Counted from the first letter of the stretch, positions 1-10,124 are shown. The stretch: 64,000 bases of DNA from Rhizobium ecuadorense (GCF_001187535.1 NZ_LFIO01000023.1:146547-210546); one strand, 5' to 3'. The notes: generated by a model not told the origin, from the letters alone. Numbers and translations are program-made.

Positions 1-1
1 C

Positions 2-748
2 CTCGGCACCAAGGTGGTCGACGCGGTCGGCGATATCCGCGCCCATCCCACCGGCGACATGGGCTCGATCGGCATGGCCGGTTCACCCGAGCCGATGATC
101 CAGACCGCCGTCGGCGGCAATCGGGCCGAGAACCGCTATATCGAGCTGGTGGTAAAGGGGGCGACGGCGAAGATCTCGCCGGTGCTGCGCGCGGCCGCCG
201 ATCAATCCGGCGGTTTTATCGCCAGCTGCCGCAACCCGCTGCGCGCTTCCTATGTCCGTAGCCATGCCGCACTCGGCGGCATCTCGATGGCGCTGGTGCT
301 CGGAGAAGCGATCATCGCGGCGGAAAAGCGCGGCGGATCTAATGTTATCGATGCGATCTGCAAGACGACGGGCGGGCATATCCTCGCCGAGGGCGTCATC
401 TCTCGAAAGGACGTCGTCTACACCAAGGAAGCCTTCGACATCGGCACGGTCACCGTCGGCACGGGCGCAAAATCGGTGGCGCTGCATGTGATGAACGAAT
501 ATATGGCGGTCGACGATGCGAATGGCGCCCGGCTTGCGACCTTCCCCGCGGTGATCACCACGCTGTCGCCGGAGGGCGAGCCGCTCAGCGTCGGCCAATT
601 GCAGGAGGGCATGCATGTGTTCATCCTGCATGTGCCGAAGGATATCATTCCGCTGTCGGCAAGCGTGCTCGATCCCACCGTCTATCCCGTCGTCGAAAAG
701 GCGATGGGGATAGAGATCGCCCGCTACGCTTTGGAAACGAAGGCCTGA
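2..748 (+). CDS. DUF917 family protein (3' part, 5' end outside window)
   Basis: The open frame runs in from the left edge without a stop, so the start lies upstream; the first ATG at 14 is probably internal. The C-terminal half shows the DUF917 pattern: a GGHILAEGVI segment followed by a beta-rich tail with NEYMAV, FPAVITTLSPEGEPLS and a final VPKDIIPLS stretch. DUF917 proteins have no settled activity and are often encoded beside hydantoinase/oxoprolinase-type enzymes (family knowledge). The TfoX-domain gene follows after 3 bases and a urocanase homologue is next on the same strand, which suggests, as inference, a role in breakdown of a histidine- or hydantoin-like compound. Confidence 0.75.
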   Translation, partial: LGTKVVDAVGDIRAHPTGDMGSIGMAGSPEPMIQTAVGGNRAENRYIELVVKGATAKISPVLRAAADQSGGFIASCRNPLRASYVRSHAALGGISMALVLGEAIIAAEKRGGSNVIDAICKTTGGHILAEGVISRKDVVYTKEAFDIGTVTVGTGAKSVALHVMNEYMAVDDANGARLATFPAVITTLSPEGEPLSVGQLQEGMHVFILHVPKDIIPLSASVLDPTVYPVVEKAMGIEIARYALETKA

Positions 749-751
749 ACC

Positions 752-1081
752 ATGACGCGCGATCCCGGCCTTGAAGAGCTGTTGCGCGAGGAACTCGGCG
801 ATCGACCGGGCCTTGCCGAAAAATCGATGTTCGGCGGCTCCGCCTTCATGCTGAACGGCAATCTTCTCTGCGGCGCGCGCCACGACGGCATGCTGGTCCG
901 TCTCGGCCGAGGCAATGACGGCTGGGCGCTGGCGCTGCCGGGCGTGATCCAGATGCTGTCCGGCGAACGGGTGATGCAAGGCTGGGTGCGGGCGACGGCT
1001 GCGGTTTACGGCGACGATGCGCTGAGACGGCGTTTGCTCGGTGCGGCACTTGCCTACGTGGAATCGCTGCCGGGGAAGTAG
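752..1081 (+). CDS. TfoX/Sxy N-terminal domain protein
   Basis: A 109-residue protein consisting of a single TfoX N-terminal-like domain, recognisable by the early LAEKSMFGGSAFMLNGNLLCG segment. Full-length TfoX/Sxy regulates competence in gammaproteobacteria, but single-domain versions are common in rhizobia and have no assigned function. There is no helix-hairpin-helix C-terminal domain. The start follows an AAGG ribosome site that lies in the last codons of the upstream DUF917 gene, so the two are probably co-transcribed and translationally linked. Confidence 0.8.
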   Translation: MTRDPGLEELLREELGDRPGLAEKSMFGGSAFMLNGNLLCGARHDGMLVRLGRGNDGWALALPGVIQMLSGERVMQGWVRATAAVYGDDALRRRLLGAALAYVESLPGK

Positions 1082-1093
1082 AGACTGCGCTTT

Positions 1094-1293
1094 CCCCCTT
1101 CTCCCCAGCGGGGGTCCGAAGGACAGATGAGGGGGTGAGCGGCAAAGCCGCGAGTGCCTGAGCGCAAGCGAAGGGCAATGAATGTTTTACCGTGTGGCCC
1201 CCTCATCCGACCCTTCGGGGCCACCGACCAGGGTCGAGCCACAGGTCTCGACCCGTCCTTCGGACCGCCGCCGGGGAGAAGGGAAAAAAACTG
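1094..1293. repeat. RIME-like mosaic palindromic repeat
   Basis: The interval between the TfoX gene and the urocanase homologue holds two inverted arms, one near 1099-1136 (CTTCTCCCC, GTCCGAAGGACAGATGAGGG) and one near 1198-1290 (CCCCTCATCCG, GTCCTTCGGAC, GGGGAGAAGG), separated by about 60 bases. The terminal sequences and the composition match the Rhizobium intergenic mosaic elements known from rhizobial chromosomes. It can fold into a long hairpin and may act on mRNA processing or as a terminator. No coding function is seen. Confidence 0.7.
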
Positions 1294-1315
1294 AGAACCA
1301 AGCGAGGAACCCACG

Positions 1316-2977
1316 ATGCCGAAGGCCAATCCACGTCATCCGAAATTTCCGATTCCCGGCGGGCCGGACTTGCGTGCCAAGGGCTGGCGGCAGGAGGCGC
1401 TGCTGCGGCTGCTCGAAAATGTGCTGTCGGTCGGCGAGGATCCCGAAAACCTGATCGTCTATGCCGCGCTCGGCAAGGCTGCGCGCAACTGGGCGGCGCA
1501 CAAGGGCATCGTCAAGGTGCTGACCGAGATGGAGGAGGACCAGACGCTGCTCATCCAGTCGGGCAAGCCGATCGGGCTGGTACGAACGCACGCCAAGGCG
1601 CCGCTCGTCATCATGGCGAACTGCAATATCGTCGGGCAATGGGCGAAGGCCGAAGTGTTCTATGAGCTGCAGCGCAAGGGACTGATCTGCTGGGGCGGAC
1701 TGACGGCGGGCGCCTGGCAATATATCGGCAGCCAGGGCGTCATTCAGGGGACCTATGAGATCTTCATGCGCATTGCCGAGCGGCGCTTCGGCGGCGATCT
1801 TGCCGGCCGCTTCGTGCTGACGGCCGGGCTTGGCGGCATGGGCGGGGCGCAGCCGCTCGCCGGTCGCATGGCAGGGGCGGCGATCCTCTGTGTAGATATC
1901 GACCCGGAACGGGCCTGCAAGCGCCAGCAGATCGGTTATCTCCAGGAAATCGCGCCCGATCTTGATACCGCCCTTCAGATGATCGATGCGGCGGTCAAGG
2001 AGAAGCGGGCGCTGTCGGTCGGGCTGGTCGGCAATGCGGCCGAGGTCTATCCCGAAATTGCCCGGCGCGGCATCGTGCCCGATATCGTCACCGACCAGAC
2101 CTCGGCGCACGACCTCGTCTATGGCTATGTGCCGAAGGGCATGAGCCTCGATCAGGTCAAAGGGCTGCGCGACGACGGCCAGGGGCAATTGATGGCGGCA
2201 AGCCGCGCCTCGATCGTCGAGCATGTGACGGCGATGCTGGAATTCCAGAAGCGCGGCGCGGAAGTCTTCGACAATGGCAACCTTATCCGCACCCAGGCGA
2301 AAGAGGGTGGCGTCACCAATGCCTTCGACATTCCGATCTTCACCGAAGCCTATCTGAGGCCGCTGTTTGCCCGGGCGATCGGCCCGTTCCGCTGGATGGC
2401 GCTCTCAGGCGAGGAGAGCGATATCGCCCGCATCGACGACCTGCTGCTCGAACTCTTCCCCGACAACAGGATCATCACCAACTGGATCCGGCTGGCGCGC
2501 CAGCATGTTCCCTTCGAAGGGCTGCCGGCCCGCATTGCCTGGCTCGGTCACGGCGAACGCACGATGCTGGCGCGGCGGGTTAACGCGCTGGTCGCAGGCG
2601 GCGAGCTCAAAGGCCCCATCGCCTTTTCCCGCGACCATCTCGACGCCGGCGCCATGGCGCATCCGAATATCATGACCGAGCGGATGAAGGACGGATCGGA
2701 TGCGATCGCCGACTGGCCGCTGATCGATGCGATGATGCTCTGCTCGTCGATGGCCGATCTCGTCGTCGTCCATTCCGGCGGCGGCGGCTATGCCGGCTAC
2801 ATGACAAGCTGCGGCGTCACCGTCGTCGCCGACGGCAGCGATGCCGCCGATGAGCGGCTGGACCACGCGCTGACCAACGACACCGCCCTCGGCGTCATGC
2901 GGTATGCCGATGCCGGTTATGAGGAGGCGCTTGATGAGGTGGCGAAGAAGGATGTGCCCTATATCAGGCTGGATTGA
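1316..2977 (+). CDS. hutU: Urocanate hydratase family protein with altered active site
   Basis: A 553-residue cytosolic protein with full-length similarity to urocanase, the NAD-dependent enzyme of histidine breakdown that hydrates urocanate to imidazolonepropionate. The NAD-binding GLGGMGGAQPLAGRMAGA segment is at about 171-188, IVTDQTSAHDLVYGY at 257-271 and RDHLDAG at 439-445. The family signature reads FEGLPARIAW at 400-409: canonical enzymes have Q at the second position and a cysteine where this protein has Ala408. That cysteine is the one long implicated in urocanase catalysis. No hutH, hutI or hutG is nearby. A GAGGAA ribosome site precedes the start. The protein may act on a modified urocanate or be a weak urocanase; the symbol reflects family only. 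Confidence 0.8.
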   Translation: MPKANPRHPKFPIPGGPDLRAKGWRQEALLRLLENVLSVGEDPENLIVYAALGKAARNWAAHKGIVKVLTEMEEDQTLLIQSGKPIGLVRTHAKAPLVIMANCNIVGQWAKAEVFYELQRKGLICWGGLTAGAWQYIGSQGVIQGTYEIFMRIAERRFGGDLAGRFVLTAGLGGMGGAQPLAGRMAGAAILCVDIDPERACKRQQIGYLQEIAPDLDTALQMIDAAVKEKRALSVGLVGNAAEVYPEIARRGIVPDIVTDQTSAHDLVYGYVPKGMSLDQVKGLRDDGQGQLMAASRASIVEHVTAMLEFQKRGAEVFDNGNLIRTQAKEGGVTNAFDIPIFTEAYLRPLFARAIGPFRWMALSGEESDIARIDDLLLELFPDNRIITNWIRLARQHVPFEGLPARIAWLGHGERTMLARRVNALVAGGELKGPIAFSRDHLDAGAMAHPNIMTERMKDGSDAIADWPLIDAMMLCSSMADLVVVHSGGGGYAGYMTSCGVTVVADGSDAADERLDHALTNDTALGVMRYADAGYEEALDEVAKKDVPYIRLD

Positions 2978-3009
2978 GTCGGGGGCAGGTATCGGCCAGA
3001 TATCGAGCG

Positions 3010-4655
<1,646 letters not shown>

Positions 4656-4689
4656 ATCTTCATCCTGACGAACCTTCGAGTTCATTGGT

Positions 4690-4740
4690 TAGAACAGGAT
4701 GATTTTAGGCCGGTTGGCCTAAAATCTGAATCCTGTTCTA
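4690..4740. repeat. Long imperfect palindrome
   Basis: A 22-base left arm (TAGAACAGGAT followed by GATTTTAGGCC) pairs with GGCCTAAAATC, a 3-base bulge and ATCCTGTTCTA around a GGTT loop. It stands between the LysR gene and the MFS-VOC operon, all on the minus strand, and immediately precedes the longer of two possible MFS starts. It could be a repetitive element or a transcript-processing hairpin. Confidence 0.8.
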
Positions 4741-4752
4741 CATTAAAGAGTT

Positions 4753-4802
4753 AGAGCATGATGTCGCCCGAAAACCGCTCACACTTTTCGGCATCATGCT
4801 CT
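4753..4802. repeat. RIME-like palindromic element
   Basis: The ends AGAGCATGATG and CATCATGCTCT are perfect inverted copies, with internal CCGAAAA and CTTTTCGG also complementary around CCGCTCACA. This is the compact palindrome found repeatedly between rhizobial genes. Its right end overlaps the last codons of the LysR gene and supplies that gene's TGA stop. Confidence 0.75.
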
Positions 4803-5705
4803 ATCCGCAATATCCCAATAGGGCGGATCGCCAAAACTCTTCTTCAGATGATCGGCGATGGCGCGCAGCTTGGCCGAGGGATTGCGGCCCTCGGGATGAG
4901 CCATGTAGATGAATTCGGCCTCCGGCCTGTGGCCGATATCGATTTCGGCAAGCCTGCCTTCGCGGATGGCCGGGCCGGCGATAAAGGCGGGCAGCAGCGC
5001 GATGCCGAGACCGGCAATCGCGGCGTCGCGCAGCATGTCGCCATTGTTGATGCCGAGCGCCAGTTTCGCGCGGACGACGACCGCACCCTCCGGCGTCTGG
5101 AAGCGCCAGTCGGCGACGCCGCGATTGGTGTAGAAGATGCCGCGATGGCTGTTGAGATCATCAAGCGACAACGGCATTCCCTCCCGCGCGAGATAATCCG
5201 GCGACGCACAGAGCAGGCGGCGACTCGGCGCAAGCTTCCAGGCGACCAGCCGGCTGTCGGCGATCGGGCCGTTGCGGATGATGGCGTCATAGCCGTCCGA
5301 GCCGGCATCGACACGCCGGTCGTCGATATCGAGCGTCAGTTCGATATCGGGATGGTCGGCAAGAAAGGGGTAGAGCGCCGGGCCGAGATGCATGCGGCCG
5401 AAGGTGACGGGGGCGGCGATGCGGATCGGCCCCGACAGCGTGCCGCGCCGCTCGGCCATATCGGCGGCGGCCTCCTCGATCTCGCGCACGATACGCCCGG
5501 CGCGCTCCAGAAAGACCACACCGTCCTCGGTCAAGGCCAGCTTGCGCGTCGTTCGGTGCAGTAGCGTGCCGCCCAGCGATTTCTCCAGTTCCGCCAGCCT
5601 TTCGCTGACGACGGATTTGGAGAGCCTGAGGCGCCGGGCCGCCTCGCTGACCGAGCCTGCCTCGACGACGGCGACAAAAGCCGCAATACCTTCGATCCTG
5701 ATCAT
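4794..5705 (-). CDS. LysR family transcriptional regulator
   Basis: A 303-residue LTTR: winged helix-turn-helix in the first 60 residues (GSVSEAARRLRLSKSVVSERLAELEKSLG) and a LysR substrate-binding domain from about 90 to 290. It is divergent from the SDR gene across about 125 bases, the usual arrangement for an LTTR and its target, so control of the SDR gene is likely. The final codons (Arg, Ala, TGA) lie inside the palindromic element at 4753-4802, implying that the original C-terminus was altered when the element arrived. Confidence 0.9.
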   Translation of the reverse strand: MIRIEGIAAFVAVVEAGSVSEAARRLRLSKSVVSERLAELEKSLGGTLLHRTTRKLALTEDGVVFLERAGRIVREIEEAAADMAERRGTLSGPIRIAAPVTFGRMHLGPALYPFLADHPDIELTLDIDDRRVDAGSDGYDAIIRNGPIADSRLVAWKLAPSRRLLCASPDYLAREGMPLSLDDLNSHRGIFYTNRGVADWRFQTPEGAVVVRAKLALGINNGDMLRDAAIAGLGIALLPAFIAGPAIREGRLAEIDIGHRPEAEFIYMAHPEGRNPSAKLRAIADHLKKSFGDPPYWDIADRA

Positions 5706-5830
5706 CGTTCGGTCTTTCCGAATTCGAATTCCCCGATCTGGAGACTAATCCGAACGAAAAGAAAATGCCATCTTCCACTCAACGCAAGAGACGGCAAGGG
5801 CCGCCTCGCTTCAACACAGGAGATGGAACC

Positions 5831-6595
5831 ATGAACCGCTTGAACAACAAGGTCGCGATCATCACCGGCGCAAGCTCCGGCATCGGCCGCGTCACCGCAA
5901 AGCTCTTTGCCGCCGAAGGCGCAAAGGTCGTCGTCGGCGCCCGACGTCAGACCGAACTTGACAGTCTCGTCGCGGAGATCAAGGCAGAGGGCGGCGACGC
6001 CGTCGCCATCGCCGGCGACGTCCGGTCGGAAGACTATCACAAGGCGCTGGTCGCGGCCGCCGTGGCCCATTACGGCAAGCTCGACATCGCCTTCAACAAT
6101 GCCGGCATCATCGGCGAGGCTGGCCCGAGCACCGGTGTCTCGGAAGCAGGCTTCAGCGAGGCGCTGGCCGTCAATCTGACAGCCTCCTTCCTCGCCGCCA
6201 AACATCAGATCGGCGCCATGACGGAAAATGGCGGCGGCTCGGTGATCTTCACCTCGACCTTCGTCGGCTACAGCTTCGCCTTTCCCGGCGTCGCCGCTTA
6301 TGCCGCCAGCAAATCCGGGCTGATCGGGCTGACGCAGGCGCTCGCGGCTGAATTCGGACCGCAGGGCGTGCGCGTCAATGCCATTCTGCCGGGTGCGGTC
6401 GATACCGACATGTACCGGGACATGAACGATACGGCCGACAAGCAGGTTGCCGTCACCAATATGCATGCGCTGAAGCGTGTCGCGACACCGGACGAACTCG
6501 CCCGCTCGGTTCTCTACCTCGCCTCCGACGATGCGAGCTTCGTCACCGGCACGGCTTCGCTGGTCGACGGCGGCATTTCGATCACCCGCAGTTGA
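5831..6595 (+). CDS. SDR family NAD(P)-dependent oxidoreductase
   Basis: A 254-residue classical short-chain dehydrogenase. TGASSGIG at about 12-19 is the cofactor loop, NNAGI is near residue 90, and the catalytic set is Ser near 141 with YAASK about thirteen residues later. The C-terminal VTGTASLVDGG is typical of the fabG-like group. The start at 5831 has CAGGAGATGG just upstream; an upstream in-frame ATG at 5765 would add a non-homologous tail. Probably regulated by the divergent LysR gene. The substrate is unknown. Confidence 0.9.
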   Translation: MNRLNNKVAIITGASSGIGRVTAKLFAAEGAKVVVGARRQTELDSLVAEIKAEGGDAVAIAGDVRSEDYHKALVAAAVAHYGKLDIAFNNAGIIGEAGPSTGVSEAGFSEALAVNLTASFLAAKHQIGAMTENGGGSVIFTSTFVGYSFAFPGVAAYAASKSGLIGLTQALAAEFGPQGVRVNAILPGAVDTDMYRDMNDTADKQVAVTNMHALKRVATPDELARSVLYLASDDASFVTGTASLVDGGISITRS

Positions 6596-6618
6596 GACGC
6601 GCGGCGCGATTATTGGCC

Positions 6619-6648
6619 GGCGGGTTGGCGATCTCTCTCCAACCCGCC
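6619..6648. terminator. Stem-loop after SDR gene
   Basis: GGCGGGTTGG and CCAACCCGCC form a perfect 10-bp stem with a 10-base loop, 24 bases after the SDR stop and before coaBC. There is no clear T run, so it may end or stabilise the SDR transcript rather than act as a standard intrinsic terminator. Confidence 0.5.
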
Positions 6649-6718
6649 CGCGCGATTGCATGTTCTACGCCAAAGGCTTAGGGTCGGGGCCGGTCAATAA
6701 GGCGACGGGTAGAAAGCC

Positions 6719-7930
6719 ATGGCTCTCAGCGGCAAACGCATCCTCCTCATCATCTCAGGCGGCATCGCCGCCTATAAGAGCCTGGATCTGATCCGCCGGC
6801 TGCGCGAGCGCGGCGCGAGCGTGCGCCCCATCATGACCAAGGGCGCCCAGGAATTCGTCACGCCGCTGGCCGTCGGCGCGCTGGCGGCGGATCACGTCTT
6901 CCTCGATCTGTTTTCGCGTGAAGACGAACAGGATGTCGGCCATATCAGGCTGGCGCGCGACTGCGACCTCGTGCTCATCGCCCCTGCCACCGCCGACCTG
7001 ATGGCGAGGATGGCAAACGGGTTTGCCGACGATCTTGCCTCGACCGTGCTGCTCGCGACCGAGAGACCGGTGCTGGCAGCACCGGCGATGAACCCCAGAA
7101 TGTGGGCGCATCCGGCGACGCGGCGCAATGCGGCGCTGCTCCGGGCAGACGGCGTCCGCTTTGTCGGGCCGATGGCCGGCGAGATGGCGGAGAGCCGGGA
7201 GGCCGGGGTCGGCCGGATGGCGGAGCCGCTGGAGATCGTGGCGGCGGCCGAAACCATGCTCGACGACGGAGAAAAGCCGCTGAAGGGGCGCAAGGCGATC
7301 GTCACCTCAGGACCGACGCACGAGCCGATCGACCCGGTGCGCTACATCGCCAACCGCTCTTCCGGCCGGCAGGGCCATGCGATCGCCGCAGCCCTTGCCA
7401 AACTCGGAGCCGAAGTGACGCTGGTCTCGGGGCCGGTGACGATCGCCGACCCCGTCGGCGTCAGCACCGTGCATGTCGAGCGGGCGGAGGAAATGCGTGA
7501 CGCGGTGCTTTCGGCGCTGCCGGCCGACATAGCGGTGATGGTCGCGGCTGTGGCGGACTGGCGCGTCGCCTCGGCGGCCGACCAGAAGCTGAAGAAACAT
7601 CCGGGCGAATCCATTCCGACGCTGGCGCTGACCGAGAATCCCGACATTCTCAAAACCGTCGGCCATCATACGATGCGGCCGAAACTGGTGATCGGCTTTG
7701 CCGCCGAGACGCAGGACGTGGAAAGCAATGCGAAGGCGAAGCTCGAGCGCAAGGGCGCCGACCTGATTGTCGCCAATGACGTTTCGCCGGCCACCGGCAT
7801 CATGGGCGGCAGCCGCAACAGCGTCAAACTCATCCGCCGCGATGGCGTCGAGCAATGGCCCGACCTGGCGAAGGAAGAGGTTGCCGAAAGACTGGCGGCA
7901 CTGATCGCCGAAAGCTTCAGGCAGGGATAG
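6719..7930 (+). CDS. coaBC: Phosphopantothenoylcysteine decarboxylase/synthetase
   Basis: A 403-residue bifunctional coenzyme A enzyme. The N-terminal flavoprotein half (about 1-180) starts with KRILLIISGGIAAYKSLDLIRRL and contains APAMNPRMW, the CoaC substrate motif; it decarboxylates phosphopantothenoylcysteine. The C-terminal half (about 190-400) has VTSGPTHEPIDPVRYIANRSSG and KLKKHPG, as in CTP-dependent CoaB, which joins phosphopantothenate to cysteine. Its 3' end overlaps the convergent amidotransferase gene by 14 bases. Confidence 0.97.
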   Translation: MALSGKRILLIISGGIAAYKSLDLIRRLRERGASVRPIMTKGAQEFVTPLAVGALAADHVFLDLFSREDEQDVGHIRLARDCDLVLIAPATADLMARMANGFADDLASTVLLATERPVLAAPAMNPRMWAHPATRRNAALLRADGVRFVGPMAGEMAESREAGVGRMAEPLEIVAAAETMLDDGEKPLKGRKAIVTSGPTHEPIDPVRYIANRSSGRQGHAIAAALAKLGAEVTLVSGPVTIADPVGVSTVHVERAEEMRDAVLSALPADIAVMVAAVADWRVASAADQKLKKHPGESIPTLALTENPDILKTVGHHTMRPKLVIGFAAETQDVESNAKAKLERKGADLIVANDVSPATGIMGGSRNSVKLIRRDGVEQWPDLAKEEVAERLAALIAESFRQG

Positions 7931-8729
7931 CCATGCGCTGCGGCTGGGCAGCACTTCGCTTTCCCGGCCGGAAGTCTGCGACGTCGATGCCGTTTTCGCC
8001 GACGGTGACGGCACTGCCATCGGGAATTTCGGCCCAGGCGTCGACATCGTCGTTCAACGGCTCGGAGACCAGGCAATAGCCGGCGCTGGCAGGTGAGGCA
8101 TAGAGCGTCGGCGCCTTGCGATCGGTGGCATAGCGGATCGCATAGAGCGTCTTGCCGTCGGAGAAGGCGGCGGTGAAGCGCAGCAGGATCGAGCCGAGGA
8201 GACTTTCGGCCAGATCCTCGACGAAGCCGACCATGTCAGCCATTGCGGCGATCGGCGCATCGCGCAGGCCGAATTGCAGCGCCAGCAGGAACATCAGCTC
8301 GGAATCGGTCGTGCCGCCGCGGGCGTTGAACAGGTCGTCATCGAGCATCGCCTCCATCGGCCGGCGCAGGCGCTCGAAACCGGAGATCTGGCCATTGTGC
8401 ATGAAGGACCAGGTGTCATGGGTGAAGGGGTGGCAATTGTCGCGGCGCGTGCCGCCGCCGGTGGCGGCGCGGACATGGGCGAGGAAGAGCGGCGAGCGGA
8501 TCTGCCGCGCCAGGCTCTTCAGATTGCAATCCGACCAGGCCGGCAGGATATCACGGTAGCGGCCGGGCTCCGGCCTATCGCCATACCAGGCGATGCCGAA
8601 GCCATCGCCATTTGTCGCCGTCTTGGCGCGCGTGGCGCAATGGGACTGCTCAATCAGCGAATGAGCGGGCGAGGATACCAGTTCCTCGAGATAGAGAGCG
8701 TCTCCGCGATAGGCTGCCCAGCGACACAT
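7917..8729 (-). CDS. Class II glutamine amidotransferase (YafJ/EgtC-like)
   Basis: A 270-residue Ntn-hydrolase. MCRWAAYRGD places the nucleophile Cys at position 2 after Met removal; NGDGFGIAWYG, LAHVRAATGG, NCHPFTHDTWSFMHNGQI and TTDSELMFLL follow the GATase type 2 pattern of YafJ-like proteins. No synthase domain is attached and no ergothioneine genes are adjacent, so the physiological amide substrate is unknown. It is convergent with coaBC and overlaps it at the 3' end. Confidence 0.9.
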   Translation of the reverse strand: MCRWAAYRGDALYLEELVSSPAHSLIEQSHCATRAKTATNGDGFGIAWYGDRPEPGRYRDILPAWSDCNLKSLARQIRSPLFLAHVRAATGGGTRRDNCHPFTHDTWSFMHNGQISGFERLRRPMEAMLDDDLFNARGGTTDSELMFLLALQFGLRDAPIAAMADMVGFVEDLAESLLGSILLRFTAAFSDGKTLYAIRYATDRKAPTLYASPASAGYCLVSEPLNDDVDAWAEIPDGSAVTVGENGIDVADFRPGKRSAAQPQRMAIPA

Positions 8730-8977
8730 GGCTTTCTTGCTCCGGGACCCGCCGCCGCATCGGCGGGCATGCTAAATTGTCTGCCGTCGCGGCTAATAAC
8801 AGCTTAACGCGCCGCTGGTTTGCAAGCGCAAGATGACGGTTTCGTGGCGATCGGGATGTTCAAATTCGGCGAAAGCCTGTGTTCTTTTGTGAACACTGCG
8901 TTGTCCGCAGGGCAGGCTTCGCGCTTGGCGGCCGGGCCGCTATAGTTGCCGCCAAGTTGAACCTTCAAGAGGACATC

Positions 8978-9889
8978 ATGTCGATCCGCCCCGTCAAACA
9001 TGAAAGTACCGCCACACCGACCATGGAAGGCGCGGGCCTGAAGCTGCACCGCGTCTTCGGCTTCGGCGATCCGGCGATGACCGACCCCTTCCTGATGATG
9101 GACGATTTCCGCAATGACAATCCGGCGGAATATATTCGCGGTTTTCCGTGGCACCCGCATCGCGGCATCGAGACGATCACCTATGTGCTTGCCGGCACCG
9201 TCGAACACGGCGACAGCCTTGGCAACCGTGGCCTGCTCGGCGCCGGCGATATCCAGTGGATGACAGCCGGCAGCGGCATCATGCACCAGGAAATGCCGAA
9301 GGGCGATTTCGCCGGCCGCATGCATGGCTTCCAGCTCTGGGCAAACCTGCCCTCCTCGCTGAAGATGACGGCACCGCGCTATCAGGACGTCAAATCCGCC
9401 GATATCCCTGTCGTCGTCGATGATGACGGCACGGCCGTGCGGGTGATCTGCGGCGATTTCTGGGGCAAGGCCGGTCCCGTCGACGGCGTTGCCGCCGAGC
9501 CGATCTATCTCGACGTCTCGGTGCCGCCCGGCAAGAAGAAGCGTCTGCCGGTCGACACCTATCGCAACGCCTTCGCCTATATCTTCGCCGGCTCCGGCAC
9601 CTTTCGCGATGCGTCGAAACCCTTCGGAGTGCGCGTCGAGAAGGAAGTGGACGGCGAGGAGTTGAACATTCGCGACATGTCCGGCAACCGCACGCTCGTT
9701 GTCTTCGACAGCGGCGACGAAGTGACGGTGCAGGCGGGCGACCAGGGCATCCGTTTCCTGCTTGTATCAGGCAAGCCAATCGAGGAGCCGGTCGCTTGGC
9801 ACGGCCCGATCGTGATGAATTCGCGCGAGGAAATCATGCAGGCGATGCGCGAACTGCAGAACGGCACCTTCATCAAGGCGGCGCATTGA
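8978..9889 (+). CDS. Pirin family protein
   Basis: A 303-residue bicupin. The metal site is visible as WHPHRGIETITYV, then EHGDSLG and GSGIMHQEMP, giving the three histidines and the glutamate of pirins; the C-terminal cupin ends in GKPIEEPVAWHGP. Bacterial pirins can act as quercetinases or as modulators of other enzymes. The start at 8978 has AAGAGGA upstream. The 248-base gap before it contains only a short inverted repeat TGTTC...GAACA at 8880-8895. Confidence 0.92.
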   Translation: MSIRPVKHESTATPTMEGAGLKLHRVFGFGDPAMTDPFLMMDDFRNDNPAEYIRGFPWHPHRGIETITYVLAGTVEHGDSLGNRGLLGAGDIQWMTAGSGIMHQEMPKGDFAGRMHGFQLWANLPSSLKMTAPRYQDVKSADIPVVVDDDGTAVRVICGDFWGKAGPVDGVAAEPIYLDVSVPPGKKKRLPVDTYRNAFAYIFAGSGTFRDASKPFGVRVEKEVDGEELNIRDMSGNRTLVVFDSGDEVTVQAGDQGIRFLLVSGKPIEEPVAWHGPIVMNSREEIMQAMRELQNGTFIKAAH

Positions 9890-9967
9890 TCGCATTTCTC
9901 TCTTGCATCTGCGAAGAATCGGCCTACCTTCGAGCTATCAGCAACAGAACGAAAGGAAGGTGATCCA

Positions 9968-10039
9968 ATGTCTAATGAGATTTCGGACCTCGTAACGGGC
10001 ATGGGAGAGATGATGAAAGCGAGGCAGCCCTCGCTGTAA
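9968..10039 (+). CDS. Micro-ORF of 23 codons, possible leader peptide or small protein
   Basis: ATG at 9968 follows a strong AAAGGAAGGTGAT ribosome site; the peptide begins MSNEISDLVTGMGEMMKAR and ends QPSL. It is followed at once by two hairpins and an intrinsic terminator at 10101-10124, so a transcript of roughly 150-200 bases carrying the ORF is expected. The composition is polar with an amphipathic helix possible. It is not related in sequence to known amino-acid attenuator peptides. The 305-base gap between pirin and the GntR gene holds nothing else apart from the palindrome described separately. Confidence 0.45.
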   Translation: MSNEISDLVTGMGEMMKARQPSL

Positions 10040-10040
10040 T

Positions 10041-10124
10041 CCCCGCCTTCCTGGGGCTGCATAGACAGTCCAGGCCAGTTTGAGGCCAAACTCATGGAAA
10101 GGGTCGCCGAGGCGGCCCTTTTTT
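10041..10124 (+). ncRNA. Candidate structured 3' region or small RNA
   Basis: After the micro-ORF come CCCC(8 nt)GGGG at 10041-10056, AGTTTG-AGGC-CAAACT at 10077-10092 and the terminator stem at 10101-10118. Three successive stem-loops ending in a T run look like a small regulatory RNA or the structured 3' end of a short mRNA. No Rfam family could be assigned by eye. Confidence 0.4.
10101..10124 (+). terminator. Rho-independent terminator
   Basis: GGGTCGCC and GGCGGCCC pair as an 8-bp stem (one G-T pair) with a 2-base connector, followed by six T. It closes the micro-ORF transcript before the GntR gene. Confidence 0.8.

Noticed and set aside
752..1081. TfoX-domain gene together with comM as a competence system
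   Set aside because: The protein has only the N-terminal TfoX domain, lies 30 kb from comM, and no uptake genes are present.
1094..1293. Possible CRISPR-like or tandem repeat
   Set aside because: The similarity is between inverted arms of a single palindromic element; there are no spaced direct repeats here or elsewhere in the window.
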